Made by a program: the position numbers and the translations under genes
From: Gammaproteobacteria bacterium
GTDB lineage: Bacteria > Pseudomonadota > Gammaproteobacteria > Coxiellales > Coxiellaceae
Assembly: GCA_021774015.1 (NCBI GenBank)
Contig: JAJFJO010000287.1
Span: 1 to 12,576, forward strand
Length of the DNA stretch: 12,576 nucleotides
Reading direction: 5' to 3'
The notes under the pieces: generated by a model
The model's input: only the letters and a program-made list of their open reading frames with translations
What the model was told of the DNA's origin: nothing
The model's database searches: none
Shown: piece by piece, positions 1 through 7,006 of the stretch
Position numbering within the stretch: the stretch's first letter is position 1
Layout: each line of letters begins with the position of its first letter

Positions 1-1735
1 GTTTCGTATATTTATCGGTGTACGCTAAGTTAGAACCCGTAGGCGATGCAATGCTCACGCTCATCACCCCATAATCTTCTTGCGGAATAAATTCAGAGTT
101 AATAGTGCTATAAATAAAAAACCCTGCAATCGCAACCAACAGCACAATCACCACCACAACAAGTCGTTGCTTTAACGCAATCTCCAACAAACGCTGATAG
201 GCTTTAGAAGAACGCGAAAACAACTGGTCTACACAGTGTGCTAGTCGACCCTGCGCAATATCAGTTGTCAATATACGCGAACACATCATCGGGGATAGCG
301 TCAACGCGACAAAACCTGAAATTAAAACCGCACCCGCCAAAGTAAACGCAAATTCCTGAAACAAACCTGCTGCAAAACCCTGCACAAAACCAATCGGTGC
401 ATACACCGCTAACAAAGTGACACTCATTGCAACGACCGCATACGAAATTTCTTTACTACCCTTCTGTGCTGCTTGCAAGGGTGATAGACCTTGCTCGATA
501 TGCCGATGAATATTTTCCATCATGACGATCGCATCATCGACGACCAAACCAATTGCCAACACCATTGCTAGCAAGGACATCGTATTAATCGTAAAACCTA
601 GCAATTTAATGATTGCAAAAACAGCAATCAAACTCACCGGAATTGTCACAATTGGAATGCTAGCAGCACGCAACGATCCTAAAAATAACACAATGACCAA
701 TATAACAAGCAATATCGCTTCGCCAATTGCTAAAAACGTATCATCAATAGAAGATTTCAAAAAGCCCGAGGTATCAAACGTGATTTTTGAACTCATACCA
801 GCGGGTAATGCATGACGAATTTTTTCCATCGCCTGATGAATTTCTTGCGCCACTTTAATTGGATTAGCGGATTGCAACGGTTCAACAACCAACAAAATTC
901 CATTTTTGCCATCCACTCGCATAGGGTAATCATAAAAACTGCGGTAACCAAGCTCTACTTTTGCAATGTCATTAAAACGAATCGTCGCACCACTCGTGTG
1001 CTTTACAATAATATTGCCAAACTCTTCTGCATTTTTTAATCGCGTATTCGATATAATCGTATAATTGCGTGTCGGCGCATGAATAGAGCCCGCTGGAAAA
1101 TACATATTATTTGCCGTTAGTGCTGTTTTAACATCTTCAACCGTTACACCACGCGCTGCCATTTTAGAGGCATTCAACCAAATACGCATCGCAAAATCAC
1201 TCGCGCCTTGCACGCTTACCGACCCCACGCCTGGCAATTGTCGCAAAATGGGCACGACAGATCGGTCTACTGTATCTCTAATATTTGGCGGTGATTGTGT
1301 TGCATCAATAAATCCAATACCCATAAGCGGATTACCGCGCGAACCGACTGTCACAGTTGGCTTGTTGGCATTTACTGGCAAAATATTTTGCACACTAGCA
1401 ACTTTATCCCGCACTTGGGCCGCTTCTTGCTCAAAATTACCTCCCAATGAAAACTGCACGGTGATGGAACTATAGCCCGTCGAACTACGCGATGATACAT
1501 ACTGCACCCCATCAACACCGGCTAATGCATTTTCAATAGCTCTCGTCACCTGACTTTCCATCAACGTAGCACTCGCGCCTTCATAATAAGTATGTACTGA
1601 AACAACCGGTAATTCTAATTTGGGAAAAAAACGAATTTCTAAACGCTGAAAGCTGATCAACCCTAACACGACAAGAATAAGGCTTAATACAACTGCTAAA
1701 ACCGGCTGGCGAATACAAATCTCAGGTAATTTCAT
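1..1735 (-). CDS. RND (HAE1-type) efflux pump permease, N-terminal part, cut by window edge
   Basis: Inner-membrane proton-driven pump of a tripartite efflux system; it passes drugs or other small compounds to the periplasmic adapter and an outer-membrane channel. About 578 residues are visible of the roughly 1020-1050 usual in the family. The N-terminus (MKLPEICIRQPVLAVVLSL) is the first transmembrane helix. The first porter loop follows, with the typical start IRFFPKLELPVV and the segment QVTRAIENALAGVDGVQYVSS. Helices 2-6 begin near residue 335. The proton-relay aspartate pair typical of helix 4 is present in GLVVDDAIVMMENI. The start is the ATG at 1735, only 2 bases after the adapter stop, so the two genes are co-transcribed and probably translationally coupled. 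No outer-membrane factor gene is in view. The substrate cannot be told from the sequence. Confidence 0.93.
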   Translation of the reverse strand, partial: MKLPEICIRQPVLAVVLSLILVVLGLISFQRLEIRFFPKLELPVVSVHTYYEGASATLMESQVTRAIENALAGVDGVQYVSSRSSTGYSSITVQFSLGGNFEQEAAQVRDKVASVQNILPVNANKPTVTVGSRGNPLMGIGFIDATQSPPNIRDTVDRSVVPILRQLPGVGSVSVQGASDFAMRIWLNASKMAARGVTVEDVKTALTANNMYFPAGSIHAPTRNYTIISNTRLKNAEEFGNIIVKHTSGATIRFNDIAKVELGYRSFYDYPMRVDGKNGILLVVEPLQSANPIKVAQEIHQAMEKIRHALPAGMSSKITFDTSGFLKSSIDDTFLAIGEAILLVILVIVLFLGSLRAASIPIVTIPVSLIAVFAIIKLLGFTINTMSLLAMVLAIGLVVDDAIVMMENIHRHIEQGLSPLQAAQKGSKEISYAVVAMSVTLLAVYAPIGFVQGFAAGLFQEFAFTLAGAVLISGFVALTLSPMMCSRILTTDIAQGRLAHCVDQLFSRSSKAYQRLLEIALKQRLVVVVIVLLVAIAGFFIYSTINSEFIPQEDYGVMSVSIASPTGSNLAYTDKYTK

Positions 1736-1737
1736 AG

Positions 1738-2844
1738 CTAACTGCTCAGAGCTTTAGACGATGAATTAATCACAGCTTGATTTACAGGCTCAGCTTGTTG
1801 AATAAACTCAACTGAGCTGCCATCTTGCAGCTTTTGAATACCTTCGGTGACAACAATATTACCTGGCTGCAGCCCCTTAACAATTTGCACAGACCCATTG
1901 CGTCTAGAACCAACATCCACATACACCTGCTGCACTTGCTTGCCTAAGACTTTATAAACGTAGTACCCTTTTACATCTGCACTCAATGCTTGGTCTGGAA
2001 TCAGTAGTGCTTTTTTCTTAATACCCACATGATTTGCAACATGCACAAACATACCCGGTAATAATAGATTTTTAGCATTGGGGATCATGGCTTGCACCGC
2101 GATCGTGCGGGTTGATGGATCTATTATTGGAGAAATGAAACTCACCGTGCCATAAAATGCTTTGTGCGGATATGCGCTAGTAGTAATCGACACCAACTGT
2201 CCTTGCCTTAATTGGGCCAGCATGTGTTCTGGCAGACTATAATTCACCCTCAACTCTTTCGTATTAACAAGCGTGACCAGTGCATCACCCGCATTAACAT
2301 AATCACCGACATTCGCACTAAATGCACCCAAAACACCCGCAAAAGGTGCATCTACTTGCTGTTGATTTAATGAAGCCAAAGCACTTTTTACTTTGGCTTC
2401 ATCAGTAGCCACTTCTGCCTTTAATTGATCCAATGCCTGCTGTGATATTGCGGTATTTAATAATTGTTTTGAACGTTGATATTTGGTGCGTGCCAATTGT
2501 AATGCTGTGGTAGCCGATTCATAGTTTGCTTTTGCTTGTGCATTGTCGAGCTGCACAATAGGCATCCCTTTGGCAACTTTTTGTCCGTCTTTAAAATAAA
2601 TTTGAGCAATGCGACCACTTGCAACGGAACTTAACTTAACAACCTGCACTGCAGACAAGCCACCCAAAGCAGATACAGTAATAGGGATATTGGATTGTTG
2701 CACCTTGGCAACATCAACCATAATCGGCTTCGCAACTACTGTTGATTCAGGCAACGTAGCTTTTTTGGACGACAACGGCCAAGCTACTGGTGCTATAACC
2801 TCCGCCATAGAAATTAACACTATGATTTTAATGTTTTTTTTCAT
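1738..2844 (-). CDS. RND efflux periplasmic adapter (membrane fusion protein)
   Basis: Periplasmic adapter that joins the RND permease to an outer-membrane channel; 368 residues, close to the family norm. A hydrophobic N-terminal segment (about residues 5-22, no lipobox cysteine seen) is a signal peptide or anchor. The first half of the lipoyl-like domain follows (VASGRIAQIYFKDGQKVAKG), then an alpha-hairpin coiled coil (about 98-155), the second lipoyl half (VDAPFAGVLGAFSANVGDYV), and the beta-barrel and membrane-proximal domains with the typical SPIIDPSTRTIAVQA and LLPGMFVHV segments. I chose the ATG at 2844; a TTG directly before it would add one residue. First gene of the operon, with a promoter candidate at 2878-2906. 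Confidence 0.92.
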   Translation of the reverse strand: MKKNIKIIVLISMAEVIAPVAWPLSSKKATLPESTVVAKPIMVDVAKVQQSNIPITVSALGGLSAVQVVKLSSVASGRIAQIYFKDGQKVAKGMPIVQLDNAQAKANYESATTALQLARTKYQRSKQLLNTAISQQALDQLKAEVATDEAKVKSALASLNQQQVDAPFAGVLGAFSANVGDYVNAGDALVTLVNTKELRVNYSLPEHMLAQLRQGQLVSITTSAYPHKAFYGTVSFISPIIDPSTRTIAVQAMIPNAKNLLLPGMFVHVANHVGIKKKALLIPDQALSADVKGYYVYKVLGKQVQQVYVDVGSRRNGSVQIVKGLQPGNIVVTEGIQKLQDGSSVEFIQQAEPVNQAVINSSSKALSS

Positions 2845-2877
2845 CAATAATAGTCTACCGCTCTATAAACTGCAGCC

Positions 2878-2906
2878 AGTATAGGAGAGCACTCCAAGCT
2901 ACGCAA
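2878..2906 (-). promoter_or_regulatory. Promoter candidate for the RND efflux operon
   Basis: On the minus strand, TTGCGT (2906-2901) is followed after exactly 17 bases by TATACT (2883-2878), a 3/6 and a 5/6 match to the sigma-70 boxes. The transcript would start near 2871 and leave a short leader of about 25 bases before the adapter ATG. A weak -35 box next to an upstream dyad (2908-2930) fits an activator-dependent promoter. Read by eye only. Confidence 0.45.
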
Positions 2907-2907
2907 C

Positions 2908-2930
2908 CACTGTTACATGCTGTTACAGTG
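2908..2930. promoter_or_regulatory. 23-bp inverted repeat, operator candidate upstream of the efflux promoter
   Basis: CACTGTTACA and TGTTACAGTG face each other across 3 bases, with one mismatch in ten pairs. The same stretch also holds a direct repeat of TGTTACA at 10-bp spacing, one helical turn. It abuts the upstream edge of the efflux -35 box at 2901-2906, the usual place for an activator site. It could also serve a repressor. No regulator gene is adjacent. Confidence 0.45.
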
Positions 2931-2966
2931 ATAAGCCCGTAAAGTCCAGTTGATTTTTATTTCAGC

Positions 2967-2983
2967 TTAATTGCGGCAATTAA
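2967..2983. promoter_or_regulatory. 17-bp perfect palindrome, operator candidate
   Basis: TTAATTGC and GCAATTAA are perfect inverse arms of 8 bases around one G. The palindrome ends 4 bases before the -35 candidate of the rightward gene (2988-2993). Its sequence is unrelated to the dyad at 2908-2930, so the two divergent promoters probably answer to different proteins. Confidence 0.4.
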
Positions 2984-2987
2984 TTGA

Positions 2988-3016
2988 TTGCGAATTCTAA
3001 AAAAATAAGCTAGGAT
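2988..3016 (+). promoter_or_regulatory. Promoter candidate for the gene at 3055
   Basis: TTGCGA (2988-2993) and TAGGAT (3011-3016), each a 4/6 match to the sigma-70 boxes, lie 17 bases apart. Transcription would begin near 3023, giving a leader of about 30 bases. The boxes are moderate, so this is tentative. Confidence 0.35.
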
Positions 3017-3054
3017 GCTGATGTGATTAGATTAATTCTTTGAGATATACACTA

Positions 3055-3936
3055 ATGAAGCTCCTTGTTCACCCCTACAACCCCGAACAGCGCCTTGTCA
3101 TTTTGATCGCAATAGAGGTGAACCGGGAAAAGAATGTCTTAAATTGGTACCATCAGACGAACTATTTGACAAATTGGAAACCGAAAAGCGACCGCGACCC
3201 CCGGTTTTGCATAGCAACACGTACGATTGATGACGCCATTGATTTTGTTCTGCCACCACTTAAAGAAAAATTCAAGATGGGGAAAATAGAAGAAATTACA
3301 GAAAATCATCCCGATCATATCCATTTTCATAGTTCTAACAATGACAAAGAAACGCTGCTCCATCTCCACTTTAGATTCGAAAATCCTTTGTCAGAAGCAT
3401 TTCTAAGAGAAATGGTTTTAGCTTTATATAATTTTCAAAATACTCTTTTATTGGGCAAACCAGACAGAGTACTATTACTCCCCCCAGGAGAAAATCATCT
3501 CAAGAATATAACAAAGGCATTAACATCAGGTTTTTCTAGAGCTAGTTATGACAAAAGTGTTAAACAAGTTAACTGTGTACAGAGAAGAGAAACTCCATTT
3601 CATGTTCATGCCCCCTCTTTTTGGCCCCTGCCAGAAACTGAAACTACTCCTTTGATTCCCGCCCCTCCTCTTTGCATACAAAACAGTTGGGGCAAGGGGG
3701 CCGTAAATATAAAGCAATTTAATTTGTACATACAGCCACAATTCCCAGCAGATGTGCTGGAAGAAGATTGTAAATTTATCCACCCACTTAGTAGGCTATT
3801 TTCAACCCCCCAAGCAATTTTGGCATTCGCTATTTACTTACTTTTGGTAACTGCTTTCCTGACATTGACTGGGAAAATAATATCAGAAAAAACACCCCCT
3901 GCTGAAAAGGCCACTACAAAACTGAAAAATACTTGA
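3055..3936 (+). CDS. Hypothetical protein with a C-terminal membrane anchor
   Basis: I do not recognise this 293-residue protein. It is mostly soluble in character, with a histidine-rich stretch (HPDHIHFHSS and LLHLHFRFEN, about 95-120), a predicted helical part (SEAFLREMVLALYNFQNTLL), and a proline-rich middle. One strongly hydrophobic segment (AILAFAIYLLLVTAFLTLT, about 254-272) sits near the end and is followed by a 21-residue charged tail. There is no signal peptide, so the layout is that of a tail-anchored protein. Tail anchoring and the lack of recognisable bacterial relatives fit a secreted effector that inserts into a host membrane, but this is inference. I chose the ATG at 3055; a TTG at 3040 would add five residues. 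Neither start has a strong ribosome binding site. It stands alone, divergent from the efflux operon. Confidence 0.7.
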   Translation: MKLLVHPYNPEQRLVILIAIEVNREKNVLNWYHQTNYLTNWKPKSDRDPRFCIATRTIDDAIDFVLPPLKEKFKMGKIEEITENHPDHIHFHSSNNDKETLLHLHFRFENPLSEAFLREMVLALYNFQNTLLLGKPDRVLLLPPGENHLKNITKALTSGFSRASYDKSVKQVNCVQRRETPFHVHAPSFWPLPETETTPLIPAPPLCIQNSWGKGAVNIKQFNLYIQPQFPADVLEEDCKFIHPLSRLFSTPQAILAFAIYLLLVTAFLTLTGKIISEKTPPAEKATTKLKNT

Positions 3937-3995
3937 TACATTTAGGCGCGCCTCTTCTACGTAGTGTCATTTGTCTTCTCTCCTCATGATGATTA

Positions 3996-4027
3996 CCTCA
4001 TATCTAATGGTTAGATGAAGTATGAGG
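3996..4027. other. Imperfect hairpin in the 3937-4140 gap
   Basis: The 204-base gap holds CCTCAT-ATCTAA, a TGG loop, and TTAGAT-gaagt-ATGAGG: two 6-bp stem blocks with a 5-base bulge on one side. No run of T follows, so a standard intrinsic terminator is not supported. The rest of the gap is A/T-rich leader for the gene at 4141, and I could not fix a convincing -35/-10 pair in it. An isolated GGCGCGCC palindrome lies at 3945-3952. Confidence 0.3.
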
Positions 4028-4140
4028 CAAATTGAAAGGAAATTGTGCTCACACACCCCATGAAACTTAACGAACCCCTTAAGTTCAAGTTGTTAGAGTA
4101 CCCACATTATTAATATTGAAAGAAATTGAGGTGTTACAAT

Positions 4141-5880
4141 ATGGGGACTAGTCTCTTTAGCCAAACAATTGGTGCAAGTGCAAGTGCAAGTGCAAGTGCA
4201 AGTGCAAGTGCAAGTGCAAGTGCAAGTGCAAAAACTCTATCAAGTAAAGAGGCTCAACGCACAACTATCATGTGGAACTGCACAGGCAGCTCACCAACCT
4301 CATCCAATCCCAATGCTAGTCGCTTCTATCATTTTGTGATGCAAGATAACTACGATTTTTTATCCAACCCAAACCCTATAACACATATGAACGCTATAAG
4401 AAAAAATAAAGCTCTTGGGCTCGCAAAAGAGATTCCTTACCATTATGTACTATTTTTACAAGAAGGATTAAGTGACTCTGAAAAATTTAAATTATATGTA
4501 TATCAATCTCTGTATGAGGCTCTTAGCTTACTGACAGCCACACTTAGTCTGTCTGAGGAAGATGAAGTCCTTGATTTTTTGGAATCTCATATTAGCATGA
4601 TATTTGAGTCATGGTTAATGAGCAAAGAAACTTATAAAGTTGAAAAGATCCTTAATGATCTTCGAACAGATAATGTCATAGACATTTTCTACCAATTAAA
4701 AACTCTTGTCGATAATATACAAGATAAGAGAGACAGTTATAAAGCAGAAACGACAAATACAAGCTCTTTTACAGAAAAACAGCAAAAGTGTGGCTATAGA
4801 AATCATTCTACGAGGGATACATATGACATTAATATGATGGTTTTAAGAAAATTAGGGTATCAGCTAACAGTTGATAATAAGAAAAAAATACTGACTCTGC
4901 CCGATAGAAGAACGTTCCTTACTGCTTGGAAAATAATGAAAAAAGAGAGGTTCCTAGGGGTTGACTGGCCAGAAATTACGATTCTCAATGATAAAGGTAT
5001 TGCATCACATTCCGCCTTTATAGAAGCTATTACATCATATGATCGCGTACTGAGTTCAGGCCAGGAATATATTCATGATCACCTCTATCATTTAATTTCT
5101 TTAGTTAATTTACTAGTAGAAACTCACTATTTTAAGCTAGAGAGCACTGCGGATTCAAACAAGACATACGAAGAACAAAAACTCATTCTTCAGGAAAATG
5201 TTTTAAAGTATAATGACTTGCTATCGTATTTACGCTCAAAAAATGGGAGTATTTATGTCTTAGATAGCTCTAAATCACCACTAGTAATTACTAAAAGTCA
5301 CCTTCATTTTCTTAAAGTGGGGCTTGCTATTTTTTGTGACGTAACCACAGCAAGAAACAGCCTCGACGAGCTAGAACATCAACTTAGACCAGACGCCTTT
5401 TGCTATGACATTTTAAAGCTAACAAAAATACCAGAGGCACGCCCATTATGGGAAAAAATTTGTGAAGGGAACCCTGAGATGCTAGAAGTTATCAGCAAGA
5501 AGTCAGAACTAAAAACAATACTTACAGTATTTCAAACAATAATGTCGGGGCTGAAAACCAGAAAAGAGTTATTCTTGAATACTACTCTCTTGAGCAAAAA
5601 TATTTCCACCCTACTAGATACGCTTAGGCACTACAAACCTTTTCTTAGCTCAAGAAGGGGCTTCAATGCTAATAAAACAACAGCAGCTCTAGAGCCATTT
5701 TGCTCATTCAAAGAACCATTAACAACACCAAGGGTCGAGAGTGCAAAGAGTACTCTTAAACAGCTGAGTAGTTTTTCTCAGTCACTGGGGCCAAGTCATC
5801 CTATTTATCACCAAGCGCAGCGCTGCATCTCAACTTGCCCACCCAAACAACCGGCATGCCATAGGAGCCCCCACCCTTAA
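4141..5880 (+). CDS. Large hypothetical protein with an N-terminal Ala-Ser repeat, effector candidate
   Basis: A 579-residue protein that I do not recognise. The start is fixed by GAGGTG seven bases before the ATG at 4141. After ten residues comes a pure (Ala-Ser)9-Ala tract (residues 12-30), then a Ser/Thr/Asn-rich linker and a long, mostly alpha-helical body (about 60-520) with blocks such as SDSEKFKLYVYQSLYEALSL and YIHDHLYHLISLVNLLVETH. The C-terminal 45 residues are Ser/Pro/Cys-rich and probably disordered. There is no signal peptide, transmembrane segment or recognisable catalytic motif. A disordered repeat head, a helical body and low GC resemble Dot/Icm-type effectors of Legionellales, but no secretion signal can be proven here. 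The 3' end is visibly richer in G+C than the body. Confidence 0.75.
   Translation: MGTSLFSQTIGASASASASASASASASASAKTLSSKEAQRTTIMWNCTGSSPTSSNPNASRFYHFVMQDNYDFLSNPNPITHMNAIRKNKALGLAKEIPYHYVLFLQEGLSDSEKFKLYVYQSLYEALSLLTATLSLSEEDEVLDFLESHISMIFESWLMSKETYKVEKILNDLRTDNVIDIFYQLKTLVDNIQDKRDSYKAETTNTSSFTEKQQKCGYRNHSTRDTYDINMMVLRKLGYQLTVDNKKKILTLPDRRTFLTAWKIMKKERFLGVDWPEITILNDKGIASHSAFIEAITSYDRVLSSGQEYIHDHLYHLISLVNLLVETHYFKLESTADSNKTYEEQKLILQENVLKYNDLLSYLRSKNGSIYVLDSSKSPLVITKSHLHFLKVGLAIFCDVTTARNSLDELEHQLRPDAFCYDILKLTKIPEARPLWEKICEGNPEMLEVISKKSELKTILTVFQTIMSGLKTRKELFLNTTLLSKNISTLLDTLRHYKPFLSSRRGFNANKTTAALEPFCSFKEPLTTPRVESAKSTLKQLSSFSQSLGPSHPIYHQAQRCISTCPPKQPACHRSPHP
4174..4230 (+). repeat. GCAAGT hexamer microsatellite inside the gene at 4141
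   Basis: Nine perfect tandem copies of GCAAGT (4174-4227) plus a tenth partial GCA, encoding (Ala-Ser)9-Ala. Because the unit is two codons, slippage changes length but not frame. There is no substitution in 57 bases although Ala and Ser have many synonymous codons, which indicates recent slippage growth rather than selection on the amino acids alone. Confidence 0.97.
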
Positions 5881-5906
5881 TATAACCTTAAGCTTAAAAG
5901 GTTATA
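5881..5906. other. Perfect 9-bp inverted repeat between two genes
   Basis: TATAACCTT (5881-5889) and AAGGTTATA (5898-5906) flank an 8-base AAGCTTAA loop. The hairpin begins right after the stop codon at 5878-5880. No T run follows, so it is either a weak or attenuating hairpin at the end of the upstream mRNA or a dyad operator in the leader of the gene at 5949. Confidence 0.5.
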
Positions 5907-5948
5907 ATGGTCTTAGTTAAAAGTGCACTTAATGGTGGAGATTACCGC

Positions 5949-6971
5949 ATGCCTAATAATTTTTATAGCAAATACAAAGGGTTACGGGCTAAAACGCGAC
6001 AAGGTCAGCAGGAAGCTAAAGATCAATCTGTACCCAAGGGCCCCTTGTATTTACGCGATCTAGTGGATGACATCGATCTAGATCAGGTCAAACCTGACAC
6101 CACACATGAATTATCAAATAATGCGGCGCCGGGTGTGGCACCAAGCTTACCCACCCTGGTGCCACGATTTTTGCGCCCTAGCTCAGCTCGCAAACCGACT
6201 GAGGAAGAGCAGGCAGCACTGAAAGCAATTGAACAAATACGACATCAACGCCAACATGAAATGCAGGTATCACAGCAATGGCGTAATGTACCTTACAATA
6301 AAAAACTGTCGCGTGATATTCAGGCGCTGAGCACAAACCCCGATATTCAACGTGCATTAGCAATCTATTTAAAACGAAATAATATTAGTCCAAGTTTGCT
6401 AGGGCCGGAAGCCTATCGACAATTAGCAACACAGATTCAACTGGATCTTGCTGAAATTGCAAATTACACCAACGGCAATCAAGTGCAAATTTTACCATAC
6501 AACCCTAATGATATTAACGATCCTATGCACCCAGCCAATCCAAACAATATTGCATTGCAATTACAAACCACTGGCGCGCAGTTTAATCCACTGTTTGTGA
6601 GAAATGAAAATGCAGAAAGGGATGAAATTTTGGATGCTCAGAATGAACAGCGCCAAGATAACATGGAAATGCGTAATGAATTTAGCCAAGCACAGATGCA
6701 AGAATATAGAGAAGATGAACAAACAAACAGACATGCACTCCGTAATGAAGTCGCATTTGAAGCGGCTGCTGAAGCGGCGATTGATGCACCTCGTTTGATA
6801 CCTGAAGCTGCAAAAGTTACCAGTGAATTGTCTAAAGATGCTATGGAAGAAATAACACAGTTAATGAAACATGTAAGTGGCGACACGTCTGTTAAAGGTG
6901 TGGTTGAAAACGTTGTGAAAGATGTTGAACGTGTTTTTAATCCAACGCCGAGACCACCAGCAGGGTATTAA
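5949..6971 (+). CDS. Hypothetical coiled-coil protein, effector candidate
   Basis: A 340-residue protein without a family I can name. The start is the ATG at 5949, eight bases after GGTGGAG; an ATG at 5907 in the same frame abuts a hairpin and has no ribosome binding site. The N-terminus is basic (SKYKGLRAKTRQ), followed by a proline-rich linker (60-80), a mixed helical region (85-215), and a charged, Gln/Glu-rich coiled coil (about 219-275). An Ala-rich helix and a short C-terminal helix ending in PRPPAGY follow. Residues 129-216 vaguely resemble the second half of OTU-type cysteine proteases, without the catalytic Cys or His. The gene is richer in G+C than its upstream neighbour. It is convergent with the GTPase gene; 35 bases separate the two stop codons. 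Confidence 0.72.
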   Translation: MPNNFYSKYKGLRAKTRQGQQEAKDQSVPKGPLYLRDLVDDIDLDQVKPDTTHELSNNAAPGVAPSLPTLVPRFLRPSSARKPTEEEQAALKAIEQIRHQRQHEMQVSQQWRNVPYNKKLSRDIQALSTNPDIQRALAIYLKRNNISPSLLGPEAYRQLATQIQLDLAEIANYTNGNQVQILPYNPNDINDPMHPANPNNIALQLQTTGAQFNPLFVRNENAERDEILDAQNEQRQDNMEMRNEFSQAQMQEYREDEQTNRHALRNEVAFEAAAEAAIDAPRLIPEAAKVTSELSKDAMEEITQLMKHVSGDTSVKGVVENVVKDVERVFNPTPRPPAGY

Positions 6972-6986
6972 CACTAAGACTTCCAC

Positions 6987-7004
6987 TGTGCCATTATTGG
7001 CACA
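6987..7004. terminator. Short hairpin between convergent genes
   Basis: TGTGCC and GGCACA form a 6-bp stem around ATTATT in the 35-base gap between two convergent stop codons. Its position suits a bidirectional terminator, but neither side carries the T run of a typical intrinsic terminator, so it may only be a weak one. Confidence 0.35.
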
Positions 7005-7006
7005 CA

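Noticed and set aside
522..1475. Plus-strand ORFs opposite the RND permease
   Set aside because: The minus strand encodes a clear RND permease through the whole stretch; these are antisense shadows.
4066..4082. Two CTTAA half-sites upstream of the gene at 4141, like a PmrA box
   Set aside because: Half-site starts are 12 bases apart instead of 11 and the rest of the consensus does not fit. Not enough to call PmrA control.
4108..4121. TATTAATATTGAAA, 14 bases shared with dyad IR1 at 10601-10614
   Set aside because: Pure A/T-rich composition and no dyad around the copy near 4110; a chance match is plausible.
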